From the NCBI RefSeq assembly GCF_005217525.1, contig NZ_PNXQ01000014.1, positions 140,717-204,716 of the forward strand: 64,000 bases of DNA. Direction: 5' to 3'. Under the pieces are notes generated by a model. It was not told the origin of the DNA. It made no database searches and saw only the letters and a list, made by a program, of their open reading frames with translations. Shown here one piece after another: positions 8,659 through 16,594 of the stretch. The stretch is from Paenibacillus terrae (lineage in GTDB: Bacteria; Bacillota; Bacilli; Paenibacillales; Paenibacillaceae). The first letter of the stretch is position 1; each line of letters starts with the position of its first letter. A program made the position numbers and the translations under genes.

Positions 8659-9705
8659 ATGACCTACAACGATACCTTTATCCGCGCCTGCCGCAAGCAG
8701 GCTGTGGATCATATTCCCGTATGGTACATGCGGCAGGCCGGAAGGTATGATCCTGAATATCGCAAAATTAAAGAGAAATACACGTTGCTTGAAATTTGTC
8801 GTCAGCCCGAGCTGGCCGCAGAAGTGACCTTAATGCCCGTGCGCAAGCTCGGGGTGGACGCTGCTATTTTATATTCTGATATTATGAATCCGGTAGCCTC
8901 GCTGGGGGTTGATTTTGATATTGTCAAAAATATTGGTCCGGTTATTGAACATCCGATTCGTACAGCGGCGGACGTGGACAAGCTGCGCCCGATTGATGTA
9001 GAACGAGATCTGGGTCATATTTTGGAAACGATCCGTATTTTAGACCGTGAGCTGGAAGTACCGCTGATTACGTTCGCCGGAGCTCCTTTTACAATTGCTA
9101 GTTATTTAATAGAAGGCAGACCGTCCAAGGGATATATCCGCACTAAGGCCATGATGTACGGAGAGCCTGAATTATGGCGTCGGCTGATGGACAAGCTTGG
9201 AGACATGGTTATTACATACGTGCGTGCCCATATCGCTAACGGTGGCAAGGCATTTCAACTGTTTGACAGCTGGGTAGGGGCGCTTTCGCCTCGTGATTTC
9301 CAAACGTTTGTGTTGCCGACGATTACACGTATTTTCCATGAGATGTCCGATCTGGACGTACCGAAAATTTATTTTCCAGGTGTAAGCTCGGGTGAGTTGC
9401 TTCCGCTGCTGGGCGGGGTAAAAGCCGATGTGATCGGACTGGACTGGCGGGTGAGTATACCTGAAGGACGCCGTCGTTTGGGTAATGCTTTTGGTGTGCA
9501 GGGAAATCTGGACCCTTATGTGCTCACAGCGCCGATAGATGTAATTAAACAGTATGCGAAAACGATTGTGGATGAAGGAATTTTGGAGCCGGGATATATT
9601 TTTAATCTGGGTCATGGTTTATTTCCAGAGGCTTCGTTAGATAAGCTGAGAGAGCTTACAGAGTATGTGCACGAGTATTCCCGATCCGTTTTGACAAAAA
9701 AGTAA
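8659..9705 (+). CDS. hemE: Uroporphyrinogen decarboxylase
   Basis: This 348-residue enzyme decarboxylates the four acetate side chains of uroporphyrinogen III to give coproporphyrinogen III in the cytosol. The N-terminal PVWYMRQAGRY motif carries the substrate-binding Arg residues. ILYSDIMNPVASLG holds the conserved catalytic Asp, and FAGAPFTIASYLIEG and the C-terminal NLGHGLFPEA are family signatures. The length is normal (about 345-355). ATG 8659 has GGAGG nine bases upstream. It is the first gene of a hemE-hemH-hemY operon, with hemH 31 bases downstream. Confidence 0.97.
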   Translation: MTYNDTFIRACRKQAVDHIPVWYMRQAGRYDPEYRKIKEKYTLLEICRQPELAAEVTLMPVRKLGVDAAILYSDIMNPVASLGVDFDIVKNIGPVIEHPIRTAADVDKLRPIDVERDLGHILETIRILDRELEVPLITFAGAPFTIASYLIEGRPSKGYIRTKAMMYGEPELWRRLMDKLGDMVITYVRAHIANGGKAFQLFDSWVGALSPRDFQTFVLPTITRIFHEMSDLDVPKIYFPGVSSGELLPLLGGVKADVIGLDWRVSIPEGRRRLGNAFGVQGNLDPYVLTAPIDVIKQYAKTIVDEGILEPGYIFNLGHGLFPEASLDKLRELTEYVHEYSRSVLTKK

Positions 9706-9736
9706 TCAATCCAAAATGTTAAGAGGTGTTGTGCTG

Positions 9737-10678
9737 ATGAAAACCAAAGTGGGTGTACTGGTTATGTCCTACGGGACACCGGAAAGTTTGGATCAGGTGG
9801 AAGCCTATTATACGCATATTCGTCGTGGTAACCCTCCTTCCCCGGAGCAATTGAAAGAATTAAAGGACCGTTATGAAGCTATTGTGGGCGGTGTATTCCC
9901 GCTACGTCAAAATACGGATCGTCAGGTTCAAAATCTGCAAGAAACCTTAAATCGGGAAAATCGTAATCCAGATATTGAATTTGTCTGCTATCAAGGACTC
10001 AAACATGCCAAGCCGTTCATCGAGGATGGCGTGGAGGCTATGGTGCAGGAAGGTATCCATACAGCGGTGGGTGTCGTACTGGCTCCGCATTATTCCGTGA
10101 TGAGTGTAGGCACTTATATCAAGCGCGCACAGGCCAAGGCACAGGAATTGGATCTGGCTATATCGTTTGTGGAGAGCTATCATCTTCATCCAAAGCTGAT
10201 CAAGACGTTAACTGAGCGTGTGAATACAAAACTGGCGCTTTTCGAAGAGGCAGGGGCGAATCGGGACGAGGTACGTGTATTGTTCAGTGCGCACAGCCTG
10301 CCTGAGCGGATTTTGGCGATGGGTGATCCTTATGTTGAGCAATTAATGGCTACATCGCAAGCAATTGCGGATAAGGCAGGAATCACCAACTGGCAGTTTA
10401 CGTGGCAGAGTGCAGGCCGCACAGCAGAGCCTTGGCTGGGTCCTGACATCCTGGATACCATGCATAGTCTCAAGGAAGACCAGGTTGAATATGTGCTGGC
10501 TGCGCCAGTCGGCTTCGTTTCCGATCATCTGGAAGTACTGTACGATCTGGATATTGAGGCGCAGGCTTTGGCGAAAGAACTGGATATGCGTTTCCAGCGG
10601 ATTGATTCGCTTAACAGTGATCCATTGTACATGGAGACGCTTAGCGATGTCATCATAGACCAATGGAAAAAGGGATGA
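9737..10678 (+). CDS. hemH: Ferrochelatase (coproporphyrin ferrochelatase, CpfC type)
   Basis: This 313-residue enzyme inserts Fe2+ into the porphyrin. Firmicute enzymes act on coproporphyrin III to make coproheme. The metal-site His is in FSAHSLPE (about H186), and a conserved Glu lies in VGFVSDHLEVLYDLD. The length matches B. subtilis HemH (310). It lacks the C-terminal [2Fe-2S] extension seen in some groups. The start is ATG 9737, eight bases after AAGAGGTG. An in-frame ATG at 9716 would lie before that ribosome binding site. It is the second gene of the haem operon, with hemY starting eight bases after its stop. Confidence 0.96.
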   Translation: MKTKVGVLVMSYGTPESLDQVEAYYTHIRRGNPPSPEQLKELKDRYEAIVGGVFPLRQNTDRQVQNLQETLNRENRNPDIEFVCYQGLKHAKPFIEDGVEAMVQEGIHTAVGVVLAPHYSVMSVGTYIKRAQAKAQELDLAISFVESYHLHPKLIKTLTERVNTKLALFEEAGANRDEVRVLFSAHSLPERILAMGDPYVEQLMATSQAIADKAGITNWQFTWQSAGRTAEPWLGPDILDTMHSLKEDQVEYVLAAPVGFVSDHLEVLYDLDIEAQALAKELDMRFQRIDSLNSDPLYMETLSDVIIDQWKKG

Positions 10679-10685
10679 GGACATA

Positions 10686-12131
10686 ATGGAGCAAAAATTA
10701 CGCAACATTGTGATTGTAGGCGGAGGATTGACCGGACTGAGCGCAGCTTTTTATACACGTAAAATGTACAAAGAAGCAGGCTACACACCACGGATTACGT
10801 TGGTGGAGAAGGCCCCGGTGCTGGGCGGGAAAATCGAAACGTTGCATAAAGACGGGTTTGTGATTGAAAAAGGGCCGGATTCCTTTCTGGCCCGTAAAAC
10901 GGCTATGATCGATCTGGCGAAAGAGCTGGAGCTGGATCATGAGCTGGTAAGCACAAATCCTGAGGCAAAAAAAACATACATTTTGCATGAAGGACAGCTT
11001 CATCCGATGCCCCCCGGCCTGGTACTGGGGATTCCGACGGAGCTGAAACCGTTTCTGCAAAGCGGATTGATCTCGTTGCGCGGCAAGCTGCGGGCCATGA
11101 TGGATTTTGTTATTCAACCCCGTCGTGTACCGGGGGATGAAGCCTTGGGTGATTTTATTGAACGCCGATTGGGCAAAGAAGTGCTGGAGAATGTAACCGA
11201 GCCGCTGCTGGCTGGCATATATGCTGCCAATATGAAGACGCTGAGCTTGCAAGCGACCTTCCCGCAATTTGCTGAAGTAGAGCAGCAATATGGGAGCCTC
11301 ATTCACGGGATGATGACCGGAAGGAAACCGGCAGAGACGCATACAGGTACGAAAAAAAGCGCCTTCTTGACCTTCCGTCAAGGGCTGCAAAGTTTGGTGC
11401 ATGCGTTGCTGAATGATTTGCATGACTGTGATTTGCGCACGGGAATTGCTGTTACCGAATTCACAAAGACAGCAGACGGTGAAGGAAGCGTCTACCATGT
11501 TGTACTGGATAATGGGGAGACGTTGGAGGCGGACGATCTATTTGTCACGACTCCAAATTTTGCCGCTGCGCCGCTGTTGCGGGGACATGTGAATGTGGCA
11601 GCACTGGAAGCCGTTAATTATGTGTCCGTGGCAAATGTGGTCATGGCCTTTAATAAAAAAGACATCGAGAATGTCTTTGATGGTTCCGGTTTTCTGGTTC
11701 CGCGTAAAGAGGGACGCAGTGTGACGGCATGTACGTGGACGTCCGCTAAGTGGCTACATACCAGTCCAGACGATAAGGTACTGCTGCGCTGCTACGTGGG
11801 GCGTGCCGGAGCCGAAGAAACAGTAGAGCTACCCGATGATGGACTGACTGCGCTGGTACGCAAGGATTTGCAGGACATGATGGGCGTTACGGCGACTCCG
11901 CTATTTACGGAAATTACCCGTCTTCGCCACTCCATGCCGCAATATCCGGTAGGACACCCGCAGGCTATTGCTGATCTGCGTGAAGAACTGCGTACAACGA
12001 TGCCGGGAGTGTATGTTTTGGGTGCTGGCTATGATGCCATCGGCTTGCCGGATTGTATCCGCCAAGCCAAGGAATGGGCCTCTGTCGCCGTCCAAGCTGC
12101 GGAACGGGAAGCGGTTGAGGTACAGGTATAA
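10686..12131 (+). CDS. hemY: Coproporphyrinogen III / protoporphyrinogen oxidase (HemY/CgoX type)
   Basis: This 481-residue FAD enzyme (HemY/CgoX) oxidises coproporphyrinogen III to coproporphyrin III with oxygen in Gram-positive bacteria. The N-terminal dinucleotide-binding motif is VIVGGGLTGLSAAF (about residues 9-22), followed by VEKAPVLGGKIET. The C-terminal FAD motif is VYVLGAGYDAIGLPDCIRQ. The length fits B. subtilis HemY (470). No N-terminal membrane segment is obvious. ATG 10686 follows GGGATGAGGACATA, eight bases after the hemH stop, so the genes are translationally close. The final enzyme of this route, ChdC (HemQ), is not in the window. A terminator follows at 12159. Confidence 0.95.
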   Translation: MEQKLRNIVIVGGGLTGLSAAFYTRKMYKEAGYTPRITLVEKAPVLGGKIETLHKDGFVIEKGPDSFLARKTAMIDLAKELELDHELVSTNPEAKKTYILHEGQLHPMPPGLVLGIPTELKPFLQSGLISLRGKLRAMMDFVIQPRRVPGDEALGDFIERRLGKEVLENVTEPLLAGIYAANMKTLSLQATFPQFAEVEQQYGSLIHGMMTGRKPAETHTGTKKSAFLTFRQGLQSLVHALLNDLHDCDLRTGIAVTEFTKTADGEGSVYHVVLDNGETLEADDLFVTTPNFAAAPLLRGHVNVAALEAVNYVSVANVVMAFNKKDIENVFDGSGFLVPRKEGRSVTACTWTSAKWLHTSPDDKVLLRCYVGRAGAEETVELPDDGLTALVRKDLQDMMGVTATPLFTEITRLRHSMPQYPVGHPQAIADLREELRTTMPGVYVLGAGYDAIGLPDCIRQAKEWASVAVQAAEREAVEVQV

Positions 12132-12158
12132 TTAAATGAATGGAGCTACTTGAATAAC

Positions 12159-12191
12159 GAACCCTTCGCGATCCCAAGCGAGGGGTTCTAT
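12159..12191 (+). terminator. Intrinsic terminator of the hem operon
   Basis: The stem GAACCCTTCGC / GCGAGGGGTTC, with one G-U pair and an eight-base loop, is followed by TATTTAT. The T-tract is modest. Confidence 0.7.
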
Positions 12192-12286
12192 TTATACCGA
12201 AATTTGATATATAATGGAGAGGGTGTCAAAATCGCCGGATCATTCAAGAATGTAATGCATATGCAATAGCATAGAAGGAGTGAAGA

Positions 12287-13774
12287 ATGTACCCTCCCAG
12301 ATCACAGAAAAATGAAGGTCGAAAGAAAGCAAGGAAGCGAAAAATAGGCAAGGCCTGGATTATTACAAATCTTGTCCTGCTGCTTATGATCGTAGGTCTT
12401 TTTGGATATTATTACATATTTGAACACAGGGAGAGCAGCTCTCTTGTGGAAAACGCCGGACTATTGCAACAGGAGAACAAGGCCAAAACGGATTCTGCGG
12501 GTGGAGGACAGTCTTCTAGTCCGATAAGGGAGAACGTTACAGCCGTTTCAAATGAACAACTGGACAATAACCCCAATGGCGACGAACAAGCTGCTGACGA
12601 TAAAACGGAGCATCCTTCTGATACTACTAAAGACACAGCCCGCCCGCCCGCGACAACGTCTGACACAAATGTTGCCGAAGGCAACTCGTCAGAATCAGGA
12701 GAATCTTCGGAGAACGCTGGGCAATCACCGGACAGATCTTCAAATAAGGATGTATCGAACAGTGGAAATTCTACTGACCCCAACGAATCGGAGCAGGGAA
12801 AGAACGTGGCATCGGATGGAACAGCTTCACAGACAGTCACCCTCCATTTTGTAGGGGATGTGCAGTTTTCCGGTAAGGTTGAGCAGCGGTTGGAAAAGAA
12901 CGGATTTGATTTTCCATATCAATATCTCGGAAATCTGTTTCGCAAGGACGATCTGACGATAGCCAATCTGGAAACGCCGGTTACAACCGGGGGCGTGGGT
13001 GCGCTGAATAAAACGTATGTTTATAAGTCATCTCCCAAGGCGTTGACTGCGTTGGCTGCGGCAGGGATAGACGCTGTAAATTTGGCCAACAATCATATTT
13101 TGGATCAGGGCACAGCGGGATTACTGGATACGCTGAAATATTTGAAAGAAAATGATATAGCGTATACCGGAGCCGGACGCAATGCAAAAGAAGCGTATGC
13201 TCCGCACTATTTGGAACGTAAAGGGTTTAAAATTGCGTTGTTGGGGGCTACACGGGTTATGCCCGAGGCCCACTGGAATGCAGGCACCAAGCAGCCCGGT
13301 GTTGCAGGAGCCTACGATTCGACTGCAATCGTGAAGTCGATTCGCGAGGCGCGCAAGCAGGCTGATTTGGTTATTGTCATTGCCCATTGGGGCAAGGAGC
13401 GCGTGACTGTATTGGAGCCTCATCAAACCGAGCTATCGCACGCTTTTATTGATGCAGGGGCAGATCTCGTAATTGGAGGTCACCCGCATGTGCTACAGGG
13501 GATGGAGCAGTATAAAGGCAAATGGATTGCATACAGCACAGGTAATTTTATTTTTTCTAAATCTACAGTACCAGCCACCTGGGATACAGCGATATTTCAG
13601 GCAACCTGTACCCGGGCCGGGGCTTGCAGCATGAAGCTGACTCCTTACCGGGCGGAACTGGGTCAACCAGTTCCGATGAAGGATGCGGAGGCCAGCAAAA
13701 TTTTGCAAGGAGTAGCGGCGATGTCACCGGCTAATGTTTCAGTAGGCGCAGACGGAACAGTAACCGCCCGATAA
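12287..13774 (+). CDS. CapA family protein (membrane-anchored, metallophosphoesterase-like)
   Basis: This is a 495-residue protein. A basic N-terminus and one membrane helix (about residues 25-45) precede a low-complexity Ser/Thr/Asn/Asp/Glu-rich linker (about 50-180). A CapA/PgsA domain follows (about 184-480), placed outside the cell. Domain signatures are LHFVGDVQFSG, IANLETPVT, NLANNHILDQG, VIAHWGKE and IGGHPHVLQGME, with the metal-coordinating D, N and H residues expected for this calcineurin-like family. In Bacillus, CapA/PgsA takes part in poly-gamma-glutamate export. No capB or capC is nearby, so the role here is open. ATG 12287 has GAAGGAG. GDPD and FAH genes follow on the same strand. 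Confidence 0.88.
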   Translation: MYPPRSQKNEGRKKARKRKIGKAWIITNLVLLLMIVGLFGYYYIFEHRESSSLVENAGLLQQENKAKTDSAGGGQSSSPIRENVTAVSNEQLDNNPNGDEQAADDKTEHPSDTTKDTARPPATTSDTNVAEGNSSESGESSENAGQSPDRSSNKDVSNSGNSTDPNESEQGKNVASDGTASQTVTLHFVGDVQFSGKVEQRLEKNGFDFPYQYLGNLFRKDDLTIANLETPVTTGGVGALNKTYVYKSSPKALTALAAAGIDAVNLANNHILDQGTAGLLDTLKYLKENDIAYTGAGRNAKEAYAPHYLERKGFKIALLGATRVMPEAHWNAGTKQPGVAGAYDSTAIVKSIREARKQADLVIVIAHWGKERVTVLEPHQTELSHAFIDAGADLVIGGHPHVLQGMEQYKGKWIAYSTGNFIFSKSTVPATWDTAIFQATCTRAGACSMKLTPYRAELGQPVPMKDAEASKILQGVAAMSPANVSVGADGTVTAR

Positions 13775-13847
13775 TTGTGAAGAAAAGCTTTTACACGAGG
13801 CTGGTCTGTATGGAGGCTACCACCTGTGGTTGGAGGGGATAACCGGA

Positions 13848-14621
13848 ATGGATCATTTGTGCGTGGCTCACCGTGGTTTTTCGGGAATTGCTCCCGAGAA
13901 CACGTTGGCGGCCTTTAAGCTTGCGATCGACCAGCCGTTTGTGCGCTGGATTGAGCTGGATGTGCAATTGTCGAAGGACGGCGTTCCGGTGGTCATTCAT
14001 GATTTCACGCTGGAACGCACGACCAACGGCACAGGTAAAGTAAAGGATACGGACTGGAACGAGCTGAAGTGTCTGGATGCAGGTGGCTGGAAAGGTGCGG
14101 AATACCAAGGAGAAAGGATTCCTGCTCTCGCACAGGTGCTGGATTTGTGTCGTGGCCGCGTATCGCTCAATATTGAGCTAAAAACCGCAGGGGATATGTA
14201 TCCGGGGCTGGAGAAGGCCGTACTCCGTGAAATTGTGGCGCGGGATATGGAGAATGAGGTGGTATTGACCTCTTTTGAGCGTTCGGCTTTACGTCGGGCC
14301 AAAGAGCTGGCGCCAGGTATCCGTACCGGTCTGATTATCGATGCTCGTCCGGATGATCTGGCAAAGCAGCTGGAAGGGCTGCAATGCTCTTTTCTATCCA
14401 TGGGCTACCCGCGTTTGGATCGAAAGCTGATGAAAGACTTGACCGGACGCGGTATCACTGTCATGGCGTGGACGGTGGATGACCGCAGCATAATGCGAAG
14501 ATTGGCCTCGTTGCATCCTGAATTGATGATTTGTACCAATTGGCCGGATCGCTGGGAGCAGGTTTTTTTGCATTCCAGGCATCGGATGTGGCACTATATA
14601 CGTAATCTATTTATTAAATAA
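13848..14621 (+). CDS. Glycerophosphodiester phosphodiesterase
   Basis: This 257-residue GDPD enzyme hydrolyses glycerophosphodiesters to glycerol 3-phosphate and an alcohol. The catalytic motif AHRGFSGIAPENT carries the first catalytic His (in HRG). IELDVQLSKDGVPVVIHD carries the acidic metal ligands and the second catalytic His. LSIDARPDD-type and AWTVDD segments complete the TIM barrel. No signal peptide is visible, so it is probably cytosolic. The start is ATG 13848, eight bases after GGAGGGGA. The upstream in-frame TTG 13830 overlaps that site and is unlikely. It lies 73 bases after the CapA-like gene and 35 before the FAH gene. Confidence 0.92.
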   Translation: MDHLCVAHRGFSGIAPENTLAAFKLAIDQPFVRWIELDVQLSKDGVPVVIHDFTLERTTNGTGKVKDTDWNELKCLDAGGWKGAEYQGERIPALAQVLDLCRGRVSLNIELKTAGDMYPGLEKAVLREIVARDMENEVVLTSFERSALRRAKELAPGIRTGLIIDARPDDLAKQLEGLQCSFLSMGYPRLDRKLMKDLTGRGITVMAWTVDDRSIMRRLASLHPELMICTNWPDRWEQVFLHSRHRMWHYIRNLFIK

Positions 14622-14656
14622 TTGGACTACATACGGGGGAAGGATGACGGGTCGTA

Positions 14657-15280
14657 ATGAACGTGGAAATTCGTAATGTTTACTGTGTCGGGCGCAATTA
14701 TAAGCTGCATGCCGAGGAACTGGGAAATGAGGTTCCTACAGAACCGATGATTTTTTTAAAGCCTTCCCATGCGGTAGTACCGCTGGATGGAGAAACACTG
14801 GAGCTTCCTAAAGATCAAGGAGACATTCACTATGAGGTAGAGCTGGTTGTGGCGGTAGGCCGTAATTACGAACCGGGCATGTCTGCGGAAATGATTCTGA
14901 ATGCATTTGCCTTTGGTATTGATTTTACCCTGCGTGATGTACAAAGCGTGCTCAAGAAAAAAGGTCATCCATGGACGGCGGCTAAAGGTTTTAAATTTTC
15001 TGCTCCCGTCACACCGTTCTTGCCTTTAGAGAAACTGGACACGCTGGAGCAGCAGGATTTTTCATTGCTCAAAAATGGACAGGAAGTACAGCGCGGTCAT
15101 ATCAAGGATATGATTTTTTCCATCGAGCATATCCTTGATTACATAGGGAGCCATTATGGACTGGGTGAGGGCGATATTATTTTTACAGGCACTCCGGCAG
15201 GTGTAGGGCCTACAACAAGTGGAGACCGCTTCGAGCTATTTTGGGGAACTGACCGTCAAGGAAGCTGCACAATAGGTTAA
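14657..15280 (+). CDS. Fumarylacetoacetate hydrolase family protein
   Basis: This is a 207-residue, single-domain FAH-family protein. Family members are metal-dependent hydrolases, decarboxylases or isomerases acting on acylpyruvates and 2-oxo dioic acids. Visible elements are CVGRNYKLHAEELG at the N-terminus, YEVELVVAVGRN with the acidic metal ligands, FTLRDVQ, AAKGFKFSAPV and IFTGTPAGVGP. The length fits the short YcgM-like subgroup. The substrate cannot be read from the sequence. ATG 14657 follows GGGGGAAGGATGACGGGTCGTA, a usable but distant ribosome binding site. It ends upstream of the 15351 terminator. Confidence 0.9.
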   Translation: MNVEIRNVYCVGRNYKLHAEELGNEVPTEPMIFLKPSHAVVPLDGETLELPKDQGDIHYEVELVVAVGRNYEPGMSAEMILNAFAFGIDFTLRDVQSVLKKKGHPWTAAKGFKFSAPVTPFLPLEKLDTLEQQDFSLLKNGQEVQRGHIKDMIFSIEHILDYIGSHYGLGEGDIIFTGTPAGVGPTTSGDRFELFWGTDRQGSCTIG

Positions 15281-15350
15281 GTTGATTAAAAAGGGAGTTC
15301 CCTTGGCAGTTGGGCAGTATGGAGGGATTCCCACAGGCAAGAACGTAAGG

Positions 15351-15389
15351 GCCGTGTCCTGTGCCATATAGCATGGGACACGGCTTTTA
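15351..15389 (+). terminator. Intrinsic terminator after the CapA-GDPD-FAH run
   Basis: The stem GCCGTGTCCTGTGC / GCATGGGACACGGC (one G-T mismatch) is followed by TTTTATAT. It argues that the following DUF92 gene starts downstream at 15469 rather than inside this hairpin. Confidence 0.88.
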
Positions 15390-15468
15390 TATAAGTGTAG
15401 AGCGTTGTACAATAAAATACGAACTGAAAAATGAAAAACGAGAGATTCATTCAAAGTGGGGGTATATC

Positions 15469-16275
15469 ATGGATTGGATCATCGGATTGCTTGGCGCTGG
15501 TATAGTGGCGGGAGCTGCTTTTTATAAAAAATCCTTAACCTTATCGGGCTTTGCGGCGGCTGTGCTGATGGGAACCGTGTATTATGGTGCAGGCAACCTG
15601 TTTTGGTTCGGGACCTTGCTTCTGTTCTTTATTACATCGACCTTGCTGTCGAGGTTCAAAAAGGAGCGCAAGGCAGAGCTTGAAAAATCATATGCCAAAA
15701 CCGGAAATCGGGATGCTGGTCAGGTATGGGCCAACGGGGGATTAGGTATGCTGTTATGCCTGGGCTATGCAATCTGGCCTCATGTTGCCTGGCAGTTGGC
15801 TTTTGTTGGCGTCATGGCTACAGTCACGTCGGATACGTGGGCAACGGAATTTGGCAGCCTGAGCCGTAAGCCGCCCCGCTCGATACTGAATGGCAAGGTG
15901 CTGGCACCTGGAACCTCGGGAGGTGTATCTGTTTTGGGGACAGCTGCGGCCTTGGCTGGGGGAGTGCTGATTGGAATAGGCGCATGGGTCTTTGGATACG
16001 CCATAGGAATGCCAGGCTTGTCGCTATGGCTGTGGGCACTGATCGGAGGGGTATCTGGTAGTGCTGGGGCCTTTGCCGATTCCTATCTTGGTGCTACAGT
16101 GCAAATGATGCGTTCCTGCATGGTTTGCGGCCGAGAAGTAGAGGTAGACTCGCACTGTGGACAACCGACGGTCTATGTGCGGGGCTGGCGTTGGATGAGC
16201 AATGATAGAGTGAATAGCATCAGTTCGATTTTCGGGGGGCTGGTCGCTCTCGCAGGCATTCTGTTTATACTCTAG
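15469..16275 (+). CDS. DUF92 (TMEM19-like) integral membrane protein
   Basis: This 268-residue protein has about six hydrophobic segments and the DUF92 signatures: GFAAAVLMGTVYYGAG, FFITSTLLSRFKKERK, GQVWANGG, TVTSDTWATEFGSLS and SGAFADSYLGATVQ. A short loop with CMVCGREVEVDSHCG (two Cys pairs) precedes the last segments. Distant relatives include phytyl- or prenyl-phosphate kinases, but the bacterial role is unknown. ATG 15469 was chosen because the upstream in-frame start at 15361 lies inside the terminator stem. The ribosome binding site (AGTGGGGG) is only fair. Confidence 0.85.
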   Translation: MDWIIGLLGAGIVAGAAFYKKSLTLSGFAAAVLMGTVYYGAGNLFWFGTLLLFFITSTLLSRFKKERKAELEKSYAKTGNRDAGQVWANGGLGMLLCLGYAIWPHVAWQLAFVGVMATVTSDTWATEFGSLSRKPPRSILNGKVLAPGTSGGVSVLGTAAALAGGVLIGIGAWVFGYAIGMPGLSLWLWALIGGVSGSAGAFADSYLGATVQMMRSCMVCGREVEVDSHCGQPTVYVRGWRWMSNDRVNSISSIFGGLVALAGILFIL

Positions 16276-16292
16276 TACAGGGAGGTGCGAAG

Positions 16293-16474
16293 ATGGGCGG
16301 TATACATGGAGATAAATATGAGGCCATTTTGGACGCCGCTTACACAGTCTTCGGCACCAAAGGCTTTTATGAAAGCAAAATTTCCGTGAATGCGATGTGG
16401 ATCAGACGGCTGGATTTGCGGCTAACTTGTTTATGTACGGCTGTAAGGCCGGGAGTGGGATACGCAGACCGTGA
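16293..16474 (+). pseudogene. TetR/AcrR regulator remnant (internal deletion and frameshift)
   Basis: Residues 3-30 of the frame from ATG 16309-proximal GTG/ATG codons (frame at 16293) read DKYEAILDAAYTVFGTKGFY, the first helix and turn of a TetR DNA-binding domain. After about base 16385 the frame loses all family resemblance and has no second and third HTH helices. In the +2 frame the bases 16394-16474 read DVDQTAGFAANLFMYGCKAG and then SGIRRP before a stop, which resembles a TetR C-terminal tail. The simplest reading is a deletion of about 130-140 codons that joined the two ends out of frame. GGGAGGTGCGAAG before the start survives. The C-terminal half of this interpretation is inference. 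Confidence 0.6.
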
Positions 16475-16488
16475 TATTGTAAAGCCAG

Positions 16489-16525
16489 AAACCGTACTGA
16501 CTTCGTTCAGATTACGGTTTTTTTA
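16489..16525 (+). terminator. Intrinsic terminator after the TetR remnant
   Basis: The stem AAACCGTA-CTGA / TCAG-TTACGGTTT is followed by a run of seven T. It lies 70 bases before the ABC-F gene and separates it from the TetR remnant. Confidence 0.8.
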
Positions 16526-16594
16526 ATCATTTGGTGTGACTGTGTTAAAATAAACAAGATGCATCACAAAATAGGGGAAGAGTAGGGAATCCGT

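Noticed and set aside
10698..11498. 266-codon open frame antisense to hemY
   Set aside because: It lies wholly inside a well-supported gene and has no ribosome binding site or protein family features. Codon pattern on the opposite strand explains it.
12412..12840. 142-codon Ser/Asp-rich frame antisense to the CapA-like linker
   Set aside because: Its composition is the mirror of the low-complexity linker of the real gene, with no start signal.
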